64,000 nt of DNA from Tenacibaculum sp. Bg11-29 (GCF_002836595.1 NZ_PJBB01000003.1:992001-1056000); one strand, 5' to 3'. Shown: positions 52,580 through 63,055, counted from the stretch's first letter. Numbers and translations are program-made. The notes: generated from the sequence alone by a model not told the origin.

Positions 52580-53443
52580 ATGAATACCACCCTTAAATTA
52601 TTACCTGCAATCTTGCTAATGGTTTCTTTAGTTAACTGTTCTAGCAATGATGAAATTATTACAAACGGAGATAACACCTCATCAAGCACTTTAGAAGCGT
52701 ACTTAAAAGCAAACGCCGATTATGTACATTCAATTAATGGTTTTTATATTGTAGGAAGCGCAAAAAAACCTTCCTCAAACGAAACTACTTCTGGTACCAC
52801 AGGTAAAGATGTTTTTGAGGACAGTGTTCGTTTGTTTAGTAACTTTTTAGATCAAGATAATAATGGAATTATCGATGATGATAAAAAAGAATTAAATAAG
52901 CGATTGTCAAAAACAATGCTTTTTGTTTCAGGGCCTTTAATTATGGTGGATAAAATATCGGCCGCAAGCGAGGTTACTGGTAAAGGTCTTTATGGTATGA
53001 GTATGCAAACTGATAATTGGCCATACATAAAAAAATACAATGGTAAAGGTTGGAGTGTTAATAAACTGTATTCTTCTACTTGGAGACCTCTCGATTTTAA
53101 TGCCCTTTGGGAAGAAGTATTTCATACCGTTACAGAAGCCTTTAGCAGAGTAGATAAAGAGTTTGCCTTTTCAACAGGGGGAGCTTTAAGAAAATATATG
53201 GACGATGATATTACTGAAAAAACATATGATATTTCTGTGCAAAACGCAGAAGAAAATGGTAATTACGATAAAGTAACCGCTGTAAATGAATACATACATC
53301 AAATTTGGGCTATCAACTTTGCTGGACATGCTAATAAATTAAATATGCATCAGGAGAAAGCATTAAAATTTATGAAGAATAAGGGGGTTCCTATGAAAAT
53401 TATCCCTTCATATGCTCACGTAATAGGAACTAAAATTAAATAA
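52580..53443 (+). CDS. Lipoprotein of unknown function with EF-like loop and EEVxH motif (paralogue A)
   Basis: 287 aa with lipobox (LLMVSLVNC, Cys ~21). It contains FLDQDNNGIIDDDKKE, a calcium-loop-like D-x-D-x-N motif, and ALWEEVFHTVTEAF, then VNEYIHQIWAINFAGHANKL. The next gene has the same three features in the same order, so they are paralogues. Glu and His in EEVFH, together with the later Glu/His, could be metal or catalytic residues; no known peptidase motif (HExxH) is present. I cannot name the family. Confidence 0.7.
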   Translation: MNTTLKLLPAILLMVSLVNCSSNDEIITNGDNTSSSTLEAYLKANADYVHSINGFYIVGSAKKPSSNETTSGTTGKDVFEDSVRLFSNFLDQDNNGIIDDDKKELNKRLSKTMLFVSGPLIMVDKISAASEVTGKGLYGMSMQTDNWPYIKKYNGKGWSVNKLYSSTWRPLDFNALWEEVFHTVTEAFSRVDKEFAFSTGGALRKYMDDDITEKTYDISVQNAEENGNYDKVTAVNEYIHQIWAINFAGHANKLNMHQEKALKFMKNKGVPMKIIPSYAHVIGTKIK

Positions 53444-53468
53444 TTCCTTAATATTAAAAACTAAAATC

Positions 53469-54326
53469 ATGAAAAAATTAGTAAATTTAAGTGCGTTAAT
53501 TACTTTAATCGTCACTTTTGGATGTGCTTCATGTTCAAAAAACGACGATGTTATATTAACAAATAATGTAACACAAGGAAACGACCCTAATTTTAAAATC
53601 GTTGCCAATACTGATACAGGGTTAACCAATTTTAATAGGAAAGTAATAGTTTTTGGAATAGATATTTATGCCGCGAAAAAAGTAGAAGACGCAAAATTAT
53701 TACATGCAGCTAATTTAATGGCGCAATATTTAGATAATAATGAAGACGGCATAATAGATAATAAATTGGTTGTCGATAAGATGATTGAAAATAAAGCATT
53801 CTTATTTCTGTGGAAATCGCAATCTGACATGCCCTCTAATCCACCTTCTGGAAGATTAGGGCAGGATTTAGGAAATGATGAAACAGTTCCTGTTTGGCAT
53901 ACAAACGGACATACAGGAAGGTACGACGCAGCCATTGAAGAAGTATGGCATATTATTACACATGCCGGTTATGCAAAAGCGTACCCAACAATTTTTGGAG
54001 AAAATGCAGGTACTTCATTAAGCAATGCTATGGATATTGCTCGGGGAGGTAACTTTACAACAATTCCTAGTTCGTACCCGACAAGTGCTTGGTACAGTTA
54101 TAACGATACTACTTGTACATACGATTGTCAAGCAACCGAGTATATATATTGGACAATGAGCTCGATATTAGGTGCGCAAACAAATAGATTAAATGAAATT
54201 CAGCAAGAATGGAAATTAAATACTAAAGCTAAGATAGAAGCTACAGATAAAGCTATTTATAGTTTGCTAACAGATTCTAAATATAAGTTTCCAACAATTT
54301 TACCAGATGGAACTTATAAAAGATAA
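53469..54326 (+). CDS. Lipoprotein of unknown function with EF-like loop and EEVxH motif (paralogue B)
   Basis: 285 aa, likely lipid-anchored (VTFGCASC). It has YLDNNEDGIIDNKLVV (Ca-loop-like), AAIEEVWHIITHAGYAKAYP and ATEYIYWTMSSILGAQTNRL, matching paralogue A at 52580. A cysteine pair in TTCTYDCQAT is specific to this copy. Start lies 25 nt after A. The E-E-V-W-H...H pattern suggests a metal centre. Function unknown; tandem duplication with strong divergence suggests paired or specialised roles. Confidence 0.7.
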   Translation: MKKLVNLSALITLIVTFGCASCSKNDDVILTNNVTQGNDPNFKIVANTDTGLTNFNRKVIVFGIDIYAAKKVEDAKLLHAANLMAQYLDNNEDGIIDNKLVVDKMIENKAFLFLWKSQSDMPSNPPSGRLGQDLGNDETVPVWHTNGHTGRYDAAIEEVWHIITHAGYAKAYPTIFGENAGTSLSNAMDIARGGNFTTIPSSYPTSAWYSYNDTTCTYDCQATEYIYWTMSSILGAQTNRLNEIQQEWKLNTKAKIEATDKAIYSLLTDSKYKFPTILPDGTYKR

Positions 54327-54380
54327 TTCTCATACTTTTGGTAGGGCAATTATAAAATTACTTGTTTTAACTAAACAACG

Positions 54381-54424
54381 AACTATATTTCATCACTGGA
54401 GAAGAAATTGGAAATATAGTTTTT
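54381..54424 (+). terminator. Terminator after paralogue B
   Basis: Eleven-bp stem AACTATATTTC/GAAATATAGTT, 19-nt loop, then TTTT. Confidence 0.75.
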
Positions 54425-54438
54425 AACATTGTGCTAGA

Positions 54439-54492
54439 AGCACATACTTCGGTAATTTCTTGAAAAAGTTATTACATGAGTATGTGCTTTTT
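54439..54492 (+). terminator. Second hairpin, possible terminator
   Basis: AGCACATACT (54439-54448) pairs with AGTATGTGCT (54479-54488); inside, GGTAAT and ATTAC extend the fold; TTTT follows. It lies ahead of the start at 54521, so an attenuator role is also possible. Confidence 0.55.
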
Positions 54493-54520
54493 CATTTATT
54501 ATAATTTAAACGAATTTAAA

Positions 54521-55141
54521 ATGAAAACAAAGATGAACACAATAGTAAAATTAATCGCATTATCTTTTATTATGGTCTTTACCAATTGTGGTAATAATGA
54601 TACACCTATAGCTAAAAGCCAAAAAACTGCTTTTGGAATTTTTAAGATTACAAATGATAAAACTGTTGTCGAAATGAATGGAACTATTGGTAGTTCGTCA
54701 TTAATAGATTTCAATAAATTATATGTTGCGTACCCAGCGGTTACTAAAATAAACATCAAACAATGTGATGGTTCAACTGACGATACCATTAACTTATTAG
54801 TATCTAAAAGAGTGTACGATTTAAATATTGAGATTCACTTATTAGATAACGCTTCAATAGCTTCTGGAGGAGTTGATTTTTTCTTGGCAGGAAAAAAACG
54901 AACTAGAGATAGCAGTACAAAAATAGGAGTGCATTCTTGGGCTGGAGATGGATCAACTGCGACAGATTTTCCTGTAGGGCACGCGAATCATTTACCATAC
55001 ATAAATTACTATAAATCTATTGGATTTACAGATGTAGATGCGAAAGCTTTTTATTACTTTACAATAAATGCGGCAGCAGCAAGCGATATACATTGGATGA
55101 CTGAAAAAGAAATCGCAACTTATAAAATGTTGAAATCGTAA
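54521..55141 (+). CDS. COG3904-type ClpP-like periplasmic lipoprotein
   Basis: 206 aa from ATG 54521 (upstream Met at 54476 adds residues inside the hairpin and is rejected). Lipobox MVFTNC. The core has INIKQCDGSTDDTINLLVSK, then ASIASGGVDFFLAGKKRTR, TKIGVHSWAGDGS, FPVGHANHLPYINYYKSIGF, FYYFTINAAAASDIHWMTE. I associate this pattern with predicted periplasmic COG3904 proteins related to the ClpP/crotonase fold, where ASGG would hold the serine. Third lipoprotein of the AraC-led cluster. Protease activity is inferred. Confidence 0.7.
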   Translation: MKTKMNTIVKLIALSFIMVFTNCGNNDTPIAKSQKTAFGIFKITNDKTVVEMNGTIGSSSLIDFNKLYVAYPAVTKINIKQCDGSTDDTINLLVSKRVYDLNIEIHLLDNASIASGGVDFFLAGKKRTRDSSTKIGVHSWAGDGSTATDFPVGHANHLPYINYYKSIGFTDVDAKAFYYFTINAAAASDIHWMTEKEIATYKMLKS

Positions 55142-55161
55142 AAGGAATTGAAAAGCTTATA

Positions 55162-55196
55162 AAACCCTTTCACTTATTTTGAAAGGGTTTCTTTTT
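55162..55196 (+). terminator. Rho-independent terminator
   Basis: Perfect 10-bp stem AAACCCTTTC/GAAAGGGTTT, 9-nt loop, CTTTTT. Confidence 0.9.
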
Positions 55197-55252
55197 ATAT
55201 AGAAATCACTTCAACATTTTTGCGTAATTTTGCATTTCAATTTCAACAGAAG

Positions 55253-56941
55253 ATGTCAGAAGAAACAAAATCGCTTAATTTTTTAGAACAAATAATTGAA
55301 GAAGATTTGGCAAACGGAATGCCACAAGAAAATTTACGTTTTCGTTTTCCTCCAGAGCCTAACGGATATTTACATATCGGTCATACAAAAGCTATTGGAA
55401 TTAGCTTTGGTTTAGGGCAAAAATACAACGCTCCAGTAAACTTGCGTTTTGATGATACAAATCCTGCTAAAGAAGAGCAAGAATATGTAGATGCGATAAA
55501 AAAAGATGTTACTTGGTTGGGTTATAAATGGGAAAAAGAATTGTATTCGTCTGATTATTTTCAACAATTATATGACTGGGCTGTTTTATTAATAAAAGAT
55601 GGTAAAGCGTATGTAGATAGTCAATCTTCTGAAGAAATGCGTGCTCAAAAAGGAACACCAACGCAAGTAGGTATAAATAGCCCTTTTAGAAATAGATCTG
55701 TTGAAGAAAACTTAGATTTGTTTAGCCAAATGAAAGCTGATGAATTTGAGGAAGGAACTCATGTTTTACGTGCTAAAATAGATATGGAATCACCAAACAT
55801 GTTATTGCGTGATCCATTAATGTATCGTATCTTAAAGAAGACACATCACAGAACAGGAAACGACTGGGTTATTTATCCGATGTATGACTGGACGCATGGT
55901 GAAAGTGATTATTTAGAACAAATTTCACACTCTTTATGTTCATTAGAATTTAAACCTCACAGAGAATTATATAACTGGTTTCGTGATAATGTATTCGAAT
56001 ACAGTAGAGCAACATATCCGAATCCACCAAAACAACGCGAGTTTTCTCGTTTAAACTTAAGCTATACTATTATGAGTAAGCGTAAGTTGTTAACCTTGGT
56101 TGAAGAAGGAATTGTAAATGGATGGGATGATCCGAGAATGCCAACAATATCAGGATTAAGAAGACGTGGTTATACACCAGCTTCAATCCGTAATTTTATT
56201 GAAACAGTAGGAGTTTCTAAAAGAGAAAACATTATTGATGTTTCTTTATTGGAATTTAAGATTCGTGAAGATTTAAATAAAACTGCGAATAGAGTAATGG
56301 GAGTTTTAGATCCTGTTAAAGTAATTATTGATAATTATCCTGAAGATAGAGAAGAAATTCTTATTGCTGAAAATAATCCTGAAGACGAAAATTCTGGCAC
56401 AAGAATAGTTCCGTTTTCAAGAGAAATTTATATCGAACGTGAAGATTTTAGAGAAGAAGCAAATAAAAAATTCTTCCGTTTAAAATTAGGAAAAGAAGTT
56501 CGTTTAAAAAATGCTTACTTTATTACAGCAACGAGTTGTGAAAAAGACGAAAACGGAGAAATAACTGTAATTCATTGTACATACGATCCGTTAACAAAAT
56601 CGGGAAGCGATACAGAAGAGAGTAAGCGTAAAGTAAAAGGAACGTTGCATTGGGTTTCTGTAAAGCATGCTGTAAAAGCTGAAGTAAGAGCATATGACAG
56701 ATTGTTTTTAGATGAAGCACCAGATTCTCATAAAGACAAAGATTATATGGAATTTGTAAATCCAAATTCTTTAGAAAAAATTACTGCTTTTGTTGAACCA
56801 AGTTTACAAACAGCAAAAATTGGCGAGCAATTTCAGTTTCAACGTTTAGGGTATTTTAATGTTGATGATGACTCTACGTCAGAAAATCTTGTATTCAATA
56901 AAACAGTTGGATTAAGAGATAACTGGGCAAAAAAGAGCTAA
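55253..56941 (+). CDS. glnS: Glutaminyl-tRNA synthetase
   Basis: 562 aa from ATG 55253; an upstream TTG at 55220 falls in the promoter (-7 TAATTTTG at 55225-55232) and is rejected. Class I signatures: PPEPNGYLHIGHTKAI (HIGH type) and YTIMSKRKLLTL (KMSKS type); RFDDTNPAKEEQEYVD is typical of GlnRS/GluRS. C-terminal anticodon-binding beta-barrels present. Charges tRNA-Gln directly, so the organism need not use the transamidation route for glutamine. Confidence 0.96.
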   Translation: MSEETKSLNFLEQIIEEDLANGMPQENLRFRFPPEPNGYLHIGHTKAIGISFGLGQKYNAPVNLRFDDTNPAKEEQEYVDAIKKDVTWLGYKWEKELYSSDYFQQLYDWAVLLIKDGKAYVDSQSSEEMRAQKGTPTQVGINSPFRNRSVEENLDLFSQMKADEFEEGTHVLRAKIDMESPNMLLRDPLMYRILKKTHHRTGNDWVIYPMYDWTHGESDYLEQISHSLCSLEFKPHRELYNWFRDNVFEYSRATYPNPPKQREFSRLNLSYTIMSKRKLLTLVEEGIVNGWDDPRMPTISGLRRRGYTPASIRNFIETVGVSKRENIIDVSLLEFKIREDLNKTANRVMGVLDPVKVIIDNYPEDREEILIAENNPEDENSGTRIVPFSREIYIEREDFREEANKKFFRLKLGKEVRLKNAYFITATSCEKDENGEITVIHCTYDPLTKSGSDTEESKRKVKGTLHWVSVKHAVKAEVRAYDRLFLDEAPDSHKDKDYMEFVNPNSLEKITAFVEPSLQTAKIGEQFQFQRLGYFNVDDDSTSENLVFNKTVGLRDNWAKKS

Positions 56942-56969
56942 CTAAAAAAGAATTAAAACTTTAATTTTA

Positions 56970-57006
56970 ACACCTCATAATTTTACAAATTATGAGGTGT
57001 TTTTTT
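56970..57006 (+). terminator. Rho-independent terminator of glnS
   Basis: Fourteen-bp stem beginning ACACCTCATAATTT, TAC loop, T7 run. Confidence 0.92.
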
Positions 57007-57168
57007 ATAACAAAAATCCATTTTTCATTTTCGATAGAATATGTATCTTTACTGATTAAGGAAAGCTATGATGAAAAAGTTTATCTAGCTGAAAATCAAT
57101 AATAAAAAATATTTTTTGATACTGGGATAATTCAGATTTAAAAAATATTTTAAAAAATATACTATTTT

Positions 57169-58854
57169 ATGAGTTGTAACAGTTGTTCAACTAGCAAAGA
57201 CGGGGTTCCTGGAGGATGCAAAAGCAATGGGAATTGTGCATCAGGTACCTGTGGAAGTGGAAATAAACTTGCCGTTTTTGATTGGTTATCGAATATGACT
57301 TTACCTACGGGTGAAGCACCATTTAATATTTTTGAAGTTCGATTTAAAAACGGACGAAAACATTTTTATAGAAACACCGAAAAGTTAACCATTTCTATGG
57401 GAGACGTAGTTGCTGTCGAAGGTTCTTCGGGGCATGATATAGGTATTGTTGCATTAGCAGGAGAACTTGTAAAAGTTCAAATGAAGAAACGAAAAGTAAC
57501 AGCAGACAGTGAAGATGTAAATAAAATTTACAGAAAAGCCACTCAAAAAGATATTGATATTTGGCATGCAGCCAGAGATAAAGAACAAGAAACTCAACGA
57601 AAAGGAAGAGAAATTATTAGTCGATTAGAACTAAAAATGAAACTTTCTGATGTCGAGTATCAAGGAGATGGTACAAAAGCTACTTTTTATTATACAGCCG
57701 ATGAACGCGTAGATTTTCGTCAGTTAATTAGAGATTTAGCTGGAACTTTTTCTATTCGTGTAGAGATGAAACAAGTAGGTATGCGACAAGAAGCAGCTCG
57801 TTTAGGAGGTGTTGGTTCATGCGGTAGAGAACTGTGTTGTTCTACTTGGTTAACAGATTTTAGAAAAGTAAATACTGCAGCGGCACGTTATCAGCAGTTA
57901 TCATTAAATCCTCTAAAACTAGCAGGACAATGTGGTAAATTAAAATGTTGTTTAAATTTTGAACTAGATACTTATTTAGATGCACTACAAAGTTTTCCTA
58001 AACAAGATAAAATACTTAAAACAGAAAAAGGAGATGCTGTTTTTGTGAAAATGGACATCTTTAAAAAGATACTTTGGTATACTTATAAAGAAGAAAGTTT
58101 TAAGTGGTTTCGTATATCATTAGAGCAAGTTCAAGAAATTATTGAATTGAATAAAAACAACGAATTAGCTTTACCGTTAGATGAATATGAACTAGAATTA
58201 GAAGTAACACTAGAACCAGTAGTTGACTTTGAAAACGTTGTAGGTCAAGATAGTTTAACTCGTTTTGATGCACCAAAAAAATCACGCAATAATGATAGAA
58301 GAAAATCTAGAAAACCAGTAAATAAAAAAGAAGAAAATAAATCTTCAGAAGCAAAACCAAATAGAAAACCTCAAAGAAAGCCAGTTGATAAAAAAGAGGG
58401 CTCTAAAACTGTTGTTAGAAAGCCTCAAAGAAAACCGGTAAATGAAAAAGAAGGAAGTCAATCTTCAGAAGCGAAACCAATTAGAAAGCCTCAAAGAAAG
58501 CCAGTAAATAAAAAAGAAGGAGGTCTGTCTTCAGAAGCGAAACCAGTTAGAAAGCCTCAAAGAAAGCCAGTAAATAAAAAAGAAGGAAATCAACCTTCAG
58601 AAGCGAAACCAGTTAGAAAGCCTCAGAATAAAGAGATAAATAAAACCCCTGAGACTAAAACCGTTGAGAATAGGAAGCTAAAACCTAGACCGAACCCTAG
58701 AGTAAATAAGGCTAAACCTCAAAAAGAAGTAAAAGAGAACAATGCACAGTCTCAAGATAAACAAACAAGTAGCCCCAAAAAAAAGAATAACAATCAACGA
58801 AGAAAAAAACCGAATACAGATAACTCCAAGGATACAAAAAATGAGAAGGAATAG
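57169..58854 (+). CDS. ricT: PSP1/RicT-like protein with Cys-rich N-terminus and repeat tail
   Basis: 561 aa. Residues 1-30 are Cys-rich (CNSCSTSKDGVPGG, CASGTCGSG). A PSP1 domain follows (~45-250; MGDVVAVEGSSGHDIGIVAL, VGMRQEAARLGGVGSCGREL, CGKLKCCLNFELD), as in RicT/YaaT, a partner of an FeS-containing complex that affects RNA processing in Firmicutes. The last ~190 residues are a basic, low-complexity tail of 22-residue repeats not found in RicT itself. Overlaps gldH by 14 nt; the PSP1-gldH-PBP order is known in Flavobacteria. Function here is inferred. Confidence 0.8.
   Translation: MSCNSCSTSKDGVPGGCKSNGNCASGTCGSGNKLAVFDWLSNMTLPTGEAPFNIFEVRFKNGRKHFYRNTEKLTISMGDVVAVEGSSGHDIGIVALAGELVKVQMKKRKVTADSEDVNKIYRKATQKDIDIWHAARDKEQETQRKGREIISRLELKMKLSDVEYQGDGTKATFYYTADERVDFRQLIRDLAGTFSIRVEMKQVGMRQEAARLGGVGSCGRELCCSTWLTDFRKVNTAAARYQQLSLNPLKLAGQCGKLKCCLNFELDTYLDALQSFPKQDKILKTEKGDAVFVKMDIFKKILWYTYKEESFKWFRISLEQVQEIIELNKNNELALPLDEYELELEVTLEPVVDFENVVGQDSLTRFDAPKKSRNNDRRKSRKPVNKKEENKSSEAKPNRKPQRKPVDKKEGSKTVVRKPQRKPVNEKEGSQSSEAKPIRKPQRKPVNKKEGGLSSEAKPVRKPQRKPVNKKEGNQPSEAKPVRKPQNKEINKTPETKTVENRKLKPRPNPRVNKAKPQKEVKENNAQSQDKQTSSPKKKNNNQRRKKPNTDNSKDTKNEKE
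58310..58626 (+). repeat. 66-bp tandem repeats in the ricT-like gene
   Basis: Units of exactly 66 bp (22 codons; pattern KPVRKPQRKPVNKKEG..SSEA). GCG codons at 58471, 58537 and 58603 mark the period. Four to five units, the last three near-identical, so copy number could vary by slippage. Confidence 0.85.
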
Positions 58855-59332
58855 TATATTTATGTTTTTTTTAACTGTTTTTGTGATTACTTCATGCGAT
58901 TCTGGTAGAATATATGATGAATATATTGCGTTACCTAAAAGCTCATGGAATAAGAACAATACAGTTACATTTACTTTTCCAATAAAAGATTCTATAAAAA
59001 AGAAAAACCTTTTTATAAATCTTAGAAATAATAAAAATTATAATTATAGTAATTTGTTTTTAATAACTCAAATGAATTTTCCAGACGGTCAAACTATTGT
59101 TGATACCTTAGAGTATAACATGACTGATGTTACAGGTAAGTTTTTGGGGAAAGGAATTACTGATGTTAAAGAAAATAAGCTTTTTTATAAAGAAAATATA
59201 ACATTTCCGAAAAAAGGAAATTATACCTTAAAAATTCGACAGGCCATGAGGAAAAATGGTAGTGTGGACGGAATTGAAGAACTTGAAGGTATTTCTCATG
59301 TAGGATTTAGAATTGAAAAAATACAAAAATGA
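58841..59332 (+). CDS. gldH: Gliding motility lipoprotein GldH
   Basis: 163 aa from ATG 58841; a longer frame to 58742 lies inside the ricT-like gene and is rejected. Lipobox FVITSCDS, then RIYDEYIALPKSSW, TFTFPIKDSIKKKNLFINLR, FLITQMNFPDGQTIVDTLEY, GIEELEGISHVGFRIEK, the GldH pattern. It is needed for gliding and type IX secretion function in Flavobacteria. Overlaps ricT by 14 nt and pbp1A by 4 nt (ATGA), an evident operon. Confidence 0.92.
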   Translation: MRRNSIFMFFLTVFVITSCDSGRIYDEYIALPKSSWNKNNTVTFTFPIKDSIKKKNLFINLRNNKNYNYSNLFLITQMNFPDGQTIVDTLEYNMTDVTGKFLGKGITDVKENKLFYKENITFPKKGNYTLKIRQAMRKNGSVDGIEELEGISHVGFRIEKIQK

Positions 59333-61605
59333 CAAAGAAAAAGATAAACGATTTTAGTAAATATATCAAATGGTTTTGGAGCATTATTTTAGGAGGTTTT
59401 TCTCTTATCTGCTTATTGTTTTTATTAGCCTCTTGGGGAATATTTGGAGAATTACCTTCTTTTGAAGAATTGGAAAACCCTAAAAGTGATTTGGCTACGG
59501 AAGTTATTTCATCTGACGGAAAAACATTAGGTAAGTATTACGTAAAATCCAATAGAACACCAATTCAATATAAAGATTTACCTAAAAACTTAATAAAAGC
59601 CTTAGTTGCTACAGAAGATGAACGTTTTTATGAGCATTCAGGTATCGATTTTAGAGGTTTGGCGAGAGCAGTTTCAAAATTAGGAACAGAAGGAGGTGCG
59701 AGTACAATTACACAACAATTAGCAAAAAATTTATTTAATAAAGGAGGTGCAAGTAATAAAATTAAAAGACTTACTCAAAAATTAAAAGAATGGGTAGTTG
59801 CAGTGAAATTAGAGCGTCAATATACTAAAGAAGAAATAGCAACGATGTATTTAAATACACAAGGTTTTCTTTTTAATGCAACAGGTATTCGTTCTGCCGC
59901 ACGTATTTACTTTGGTAAAGAGCCTAAAGATTTAGATATGCAAGAATCGGCTATTTTAGTAGCGATGTTAAAAAATCCGAGACAATATAACCCTTATAGA
60001 GAGCGATCTAAAAAGAAATCATTACAGCGTAGAAATGTGGTGTTTGCTCAAATGGCAAAAAACGATATTATAACACAAAAAGAAAAAGATTCGTTACAAA
60101 AACTACCTTTAAAAATTAGCTTTACACCAGAGAGTCATAGTGATGGATTAGCAACATACTTTAGAGAAAATTTAAAACAACGGTTAAAAAAATGGGCAAA
60201 AGAAAACCCAAAGGATAACGGAGAATTTTATAATATTTATAAAGATGGATTAAAAATACATGTTACTATTGATTCTCGTATGCAAAGGTATGCAGAAGAA
60301 GCAAGTAGAGAACATATGGCAAATCTTCAATCTTTTTTCTTTAAAGAACAAAAGAGAAATAAAAATGCTCCTTTTTATAACATAAATAAAAGATCAATTA
60401 CTGGAATTATGAAACGTGGAAAACGAAATTCGGATCGTTACAAACGTTTAAAATCGGCAGGGAAAAGTGAAGAAGAAATTGAAAAATCGTTTAATACAGA
60501 TATAGATATGCGTGTTTTTTCTTGGAAAGGAGAAATAGATACCGTTATGACACCTTATGATTCTATACGTTATTATAAACACTTTTTACGATCAGGATTA
60601 GTTTCTATAGAGCCTCAAACAGGTCATATTAAAGCTTGGGTAGGAGGTATTAGTCATAAATATTTTAAATACGATGCGGTAGAACAGCAAAAACGTCAAG
60701 TAGGATCTACATTTAAACCTTTTGTATATGCAACGGCAATTAACCAGTTAAAAATGTCACCTTGTGATAAATTGCCGAATGTTTTGTATACAATTCCGAA
60801 AGAAAAATATGGAATGCCAAAAGATTGGACTCCTAAAAATGCAGATAATAAATACGGTAAAGAGTTAACCTTAAAAGCAGCATTAGCAAACTCTGTTAAT
60901 GTAATAACTGCACAATTAATAGATAAAGTATCACCAATAAATGTGGCACGTTTAGCTAGATCTGCGGGAATAAAATCAACAATTGAAGCAAACCCATCTA
61001 TTGCCTTAGGTGCAGTCGATTTATCATTAATAGAAATGGTAAGTGCCTATTCAACTTTTGCAAATAAAGGTTTACGCGTTAGTCCGATGATGATTACTCG
61101 AATAGAAGATAAAAACGGAACTGTTTTAGAAGAATTTGTACCTGAAACTAAAGAGGTTTTAAGTGAGGAATCTGCTTATGTAGTATTAGATTTGTTAAAA
61201 GGAGTAACAACTGGTGGTTCTGGTGTGCGTTTACGTACACAATGGAAAAAAGCAGATTATATTACAGGTCACCCCTATAAATTTACAAACCCTATTGCAG
61301 GAAAAACAGGAACAACACAAAATCAATCAGACGGTTGGTTTATGGGAATTGTACCTAATTTAGCAACAGGAGTTTGGACAGGTGGTGAAGACAGAGCAAC
61401 ACACTTTGCAGGAATTGGTAAAGGGCAAGGAGCATCAATGTCATTACCAACATGGGCATTGTTTATGCAAAAATGTTATGCTGATGAAAGCTTAAATATA
61501 AGTAAGAAAGATTTTGAAAAACCTTCAGGAAAACTTTCTATAAAAATTAACTGTAACGAAGTTGAAAAAACTGAAGATGGTGGAGAAGGAGATACAGATT
61601 TTTAA
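59329..61605 (+). CDS. Class A penicillin-binding protein 1A
   Basis: 758 aa. Membrane helix at ~15-40 ([20 protein letters not shown]). GT51 glycosyltransferase: [42 protein letters not shown]. Transpeptidase: [14 protein letters not shown] (Ser of SxxK), [10 protein letters not shown] (SxN), [15 protein letters not shown] (KTG). A ~60-residue insert lies between the domains. Polymerises and cross-links peptidoglycan. Start overlaps gldH by 4 nt. Confidence 0.95.
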   Translation: MTKKKINDFSKYIKWFWSIILGGFSLICLLFLLASWGIFGELPSFEELENPKSDLATEVISSDGKTLGKYYVKSNRTPIQYKDLPKNLIKALVATEDERFYEHSGIDFRGLARAVSKLGTEGGASTITQQLAKNLFNKGGASNKIKRLTQKLKEWVVAVKLERQYTKEEIATMYLNTQGFLFNATGIRSAARIYFGKEPKDLDMQESAILVAMLKNPRQYNPYRERSKKKSLQRRNVVFAQMAKNDIITQKEKDSLQKLPLKISFTPESHSDGLATYFRENLKQRLKKWAKENPKDNGEFYNIYKDGLKIHVTIDSRMQRYAEEASREHMANLQSFFFKEQKRNKNAPFYNINKRSITGIMKRGKRNSDRYKRLKSAGKSEEEIEKSFNTDIDMRVFSWKGEIDTVMTPYDSIRYYKHFLRSGLVSIEPQTGHIKAWVGGISHKYFKYDAVEQQKRQVGSTFKPFVYATAINQLKMSPCDKLPNVLYTIPKEKYGMPKDWTPKNADNKYGKELTLKAALANSVNVITAQLIDKVSPINVARLARSAGIKSTIEANPSIALGAVDLSLIEMVSAYSTFANKGLRVSPMMITRIEDKNGTVLEEFVPETKEVLSEESAYVVLDLLKGVTTGGSGVRLRTQWKKADYITGHPYKFTNPIAGKTGTTQNQSDGWFMGIVPNLATGVWTGGEDRATHFAGIGKGQGASMSLPTWALFMQKCYADESLNISKKDFEKPSGKLSIKINCNEVEKTEDGGEGDTDF

Positions 61606-61631
61606 GTAATTTTTTTAAACAAACAACGATA

Positions 61632-62333
61632 ATGATAAATAAAAAAGTAAATAACGTACAGGAAGCAGTTGCTGGTGTAAAAGACGGCATGACTTTGATG
61701 TTAGGTGGTTTCGGTTTGTGTGGAATACCAGAAAATGCTATTGCAGAATTAGTAAAAATAGAAGTAAAGGAAGTTACTTGTATTTCTAATAATGCTGGAG
61801 TAGATGATTTTGGTTTAGGTTTATTATTACAAAATCGTCAAATTAAAAAAATGATTTCTTCTTATGTTGGAGAGAATGATGAATTTGAGCGTCAAATGCT
61901 TTCTGGAGAATTAGAGGTAGAATTAACACCACAAGGTACCTTAGCTGAAAAGTGTAGAGCAGCACAAGCGGGTTTTCCAGCATTTTATACACCAGCCGGT
62001 TACGGGACAGAAGTTGCAGAAGGAAAAGAAACACGTGAGTTTGATGGGAAAATGTATGTGTTAGAATCAGCTTTTAAAGCAGACTATTCATTTGTAAAAG
62101 CATGGAAAGGAGATACTGCAGGAAATTTAATATTTAAAGGAACTGCACGTAATTTTAATCCAAATATGTGTGGTGCAGCAACGATTACAGTTGCAGAAGT
62201 TGAAGAATTAGTTCCAGCAGGAACATTAGATCCGAATCAAATACATATTCCAGGTATTTTTGTTCAACGTATTTTTCAAGGAGATAAATATGAGAAGAGA
62301 ATAGAGCAACGAACTGTAACAGCTAAATCGTAA
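61632..62333 (+). CDS. scoA: 3-oxoacid CoA-transferase subunit A
   Basis: 233 aa. Family features: [59 protein letters not shown], and [20 protein letters not shown]. Together with subunit B it moves CoA between succinyl-CoA and acetoacetate. The two genes lie 5 nt apart, as usual. No signal for regulation is visible. Confidence 0.94.
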   Translation: MINKKVNNVQEAVAGVKDGMTLMLGGFGLCGIPENAIAELVKIEVKEVTCISNNAGVDDFGLGLLLQNRQIKKMISSYVGENDEFERQMLSGELEVELTPQGTLAEKCRAAQAGFPAFYTPAGYGTEVAEGKETREFDGKMYVLESAFKADYSFVKAWKGDTAGNLIFKGTARNFNPNMCGAATITVAEVEELVPAGTLDPNQIHIPGIFVQRIFQGDKYEKRIEQRTVTAKS

Positions 62334-62338
62334 TCAAA

Positions 62339-62995
62339 ATGGCATTAACAAAACAACAAATAGCACAGAGAATTGCTAAAGAATTACAAGATAGATGGTA
62401 CGTTAACTTGGGAATTGGAATTCCTACGTTAGTAGCAAATTATATACCTGAAGGAATTGAAGTTGAATTTCAATCAGAAAACGGGTTGTTAGGTATGGGG
62501 CCATTTCCTGTAGAAGGAACTGAAGATGCTGATTTAATAAACGCAGGAAAACAAACAGTTACTGTTTTAGATGGAGGATCTATTTTTGATTCTGCTACAA
62601 GTTTTTCTATGATACGTGGTAAACACGTTCAATTAACAGTTTTAGGAGCAATGGAAGTTGCACAAAACGGTGATATTGCCAATTGGAAGATTCCAGGGAA
62701 AATGGTAAAAGGAATGGGAGGAGCAATGGATTTAGTGGCATCTGCCGACAATATTATTGTTGCAATGATGCATACGAATAAACGTGGTGAATCTAAAATA
62801 CTAAAAAAATGTTCTTTGCCATTAACAGGTGTTGGTTGTGTAACTAAAGTAGTTACTAATTTAGCTGTGTTAGAAGTAAAAGATAGTGCTTTTCATTTAT
62901 TAGAAAGAGCTCCAGGAGTTTCTGTTGAAGAGATTCAATCAGCAACCGAAGGAACTTTAATTGTAAATGGAGAGATTCCTGAAATGAACATTTAA
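62339..62995 (+). CDS. scoB: 3-oxoacid CoA-transferase subunit B
   Basis: 218 aa. Carries the catalytic glutamate in VEFQSENGLLGMGPFP and NLGIGIPTLVANYIPEGIEV, AMEVAQNGDIANWKIPGKMV, LTGVGCVTKVVTNLAVLEV. Partner of the subunit A upstream. Typical length. Confidence 0.94.
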   Translation: MALTKQQIAQRIAKELQDRWYVNLGIGIPTLVANYIPEGIEVEFQSENGLLGMGPFPVEGTEDADLINAGKQTVTVLDGGSIFDSATSFSMIRGKHVQLTVLGAMEVAQNGDIANWKIPGKMVKGMGGAMDLVASADNIIVAMMHTNKRGESKILKKCSLPLTGVGCVTKVVTNLAVLEVKDSAFHLLERAPGVSVEEIQSATEGTLIVNGEIPEMNI

Positions 62996-63055
62996 GATAT
63001 TTTTTTTAAAAAATATATCACGCGTTAGTATTTCTAATATCATTTTTTATATTAA

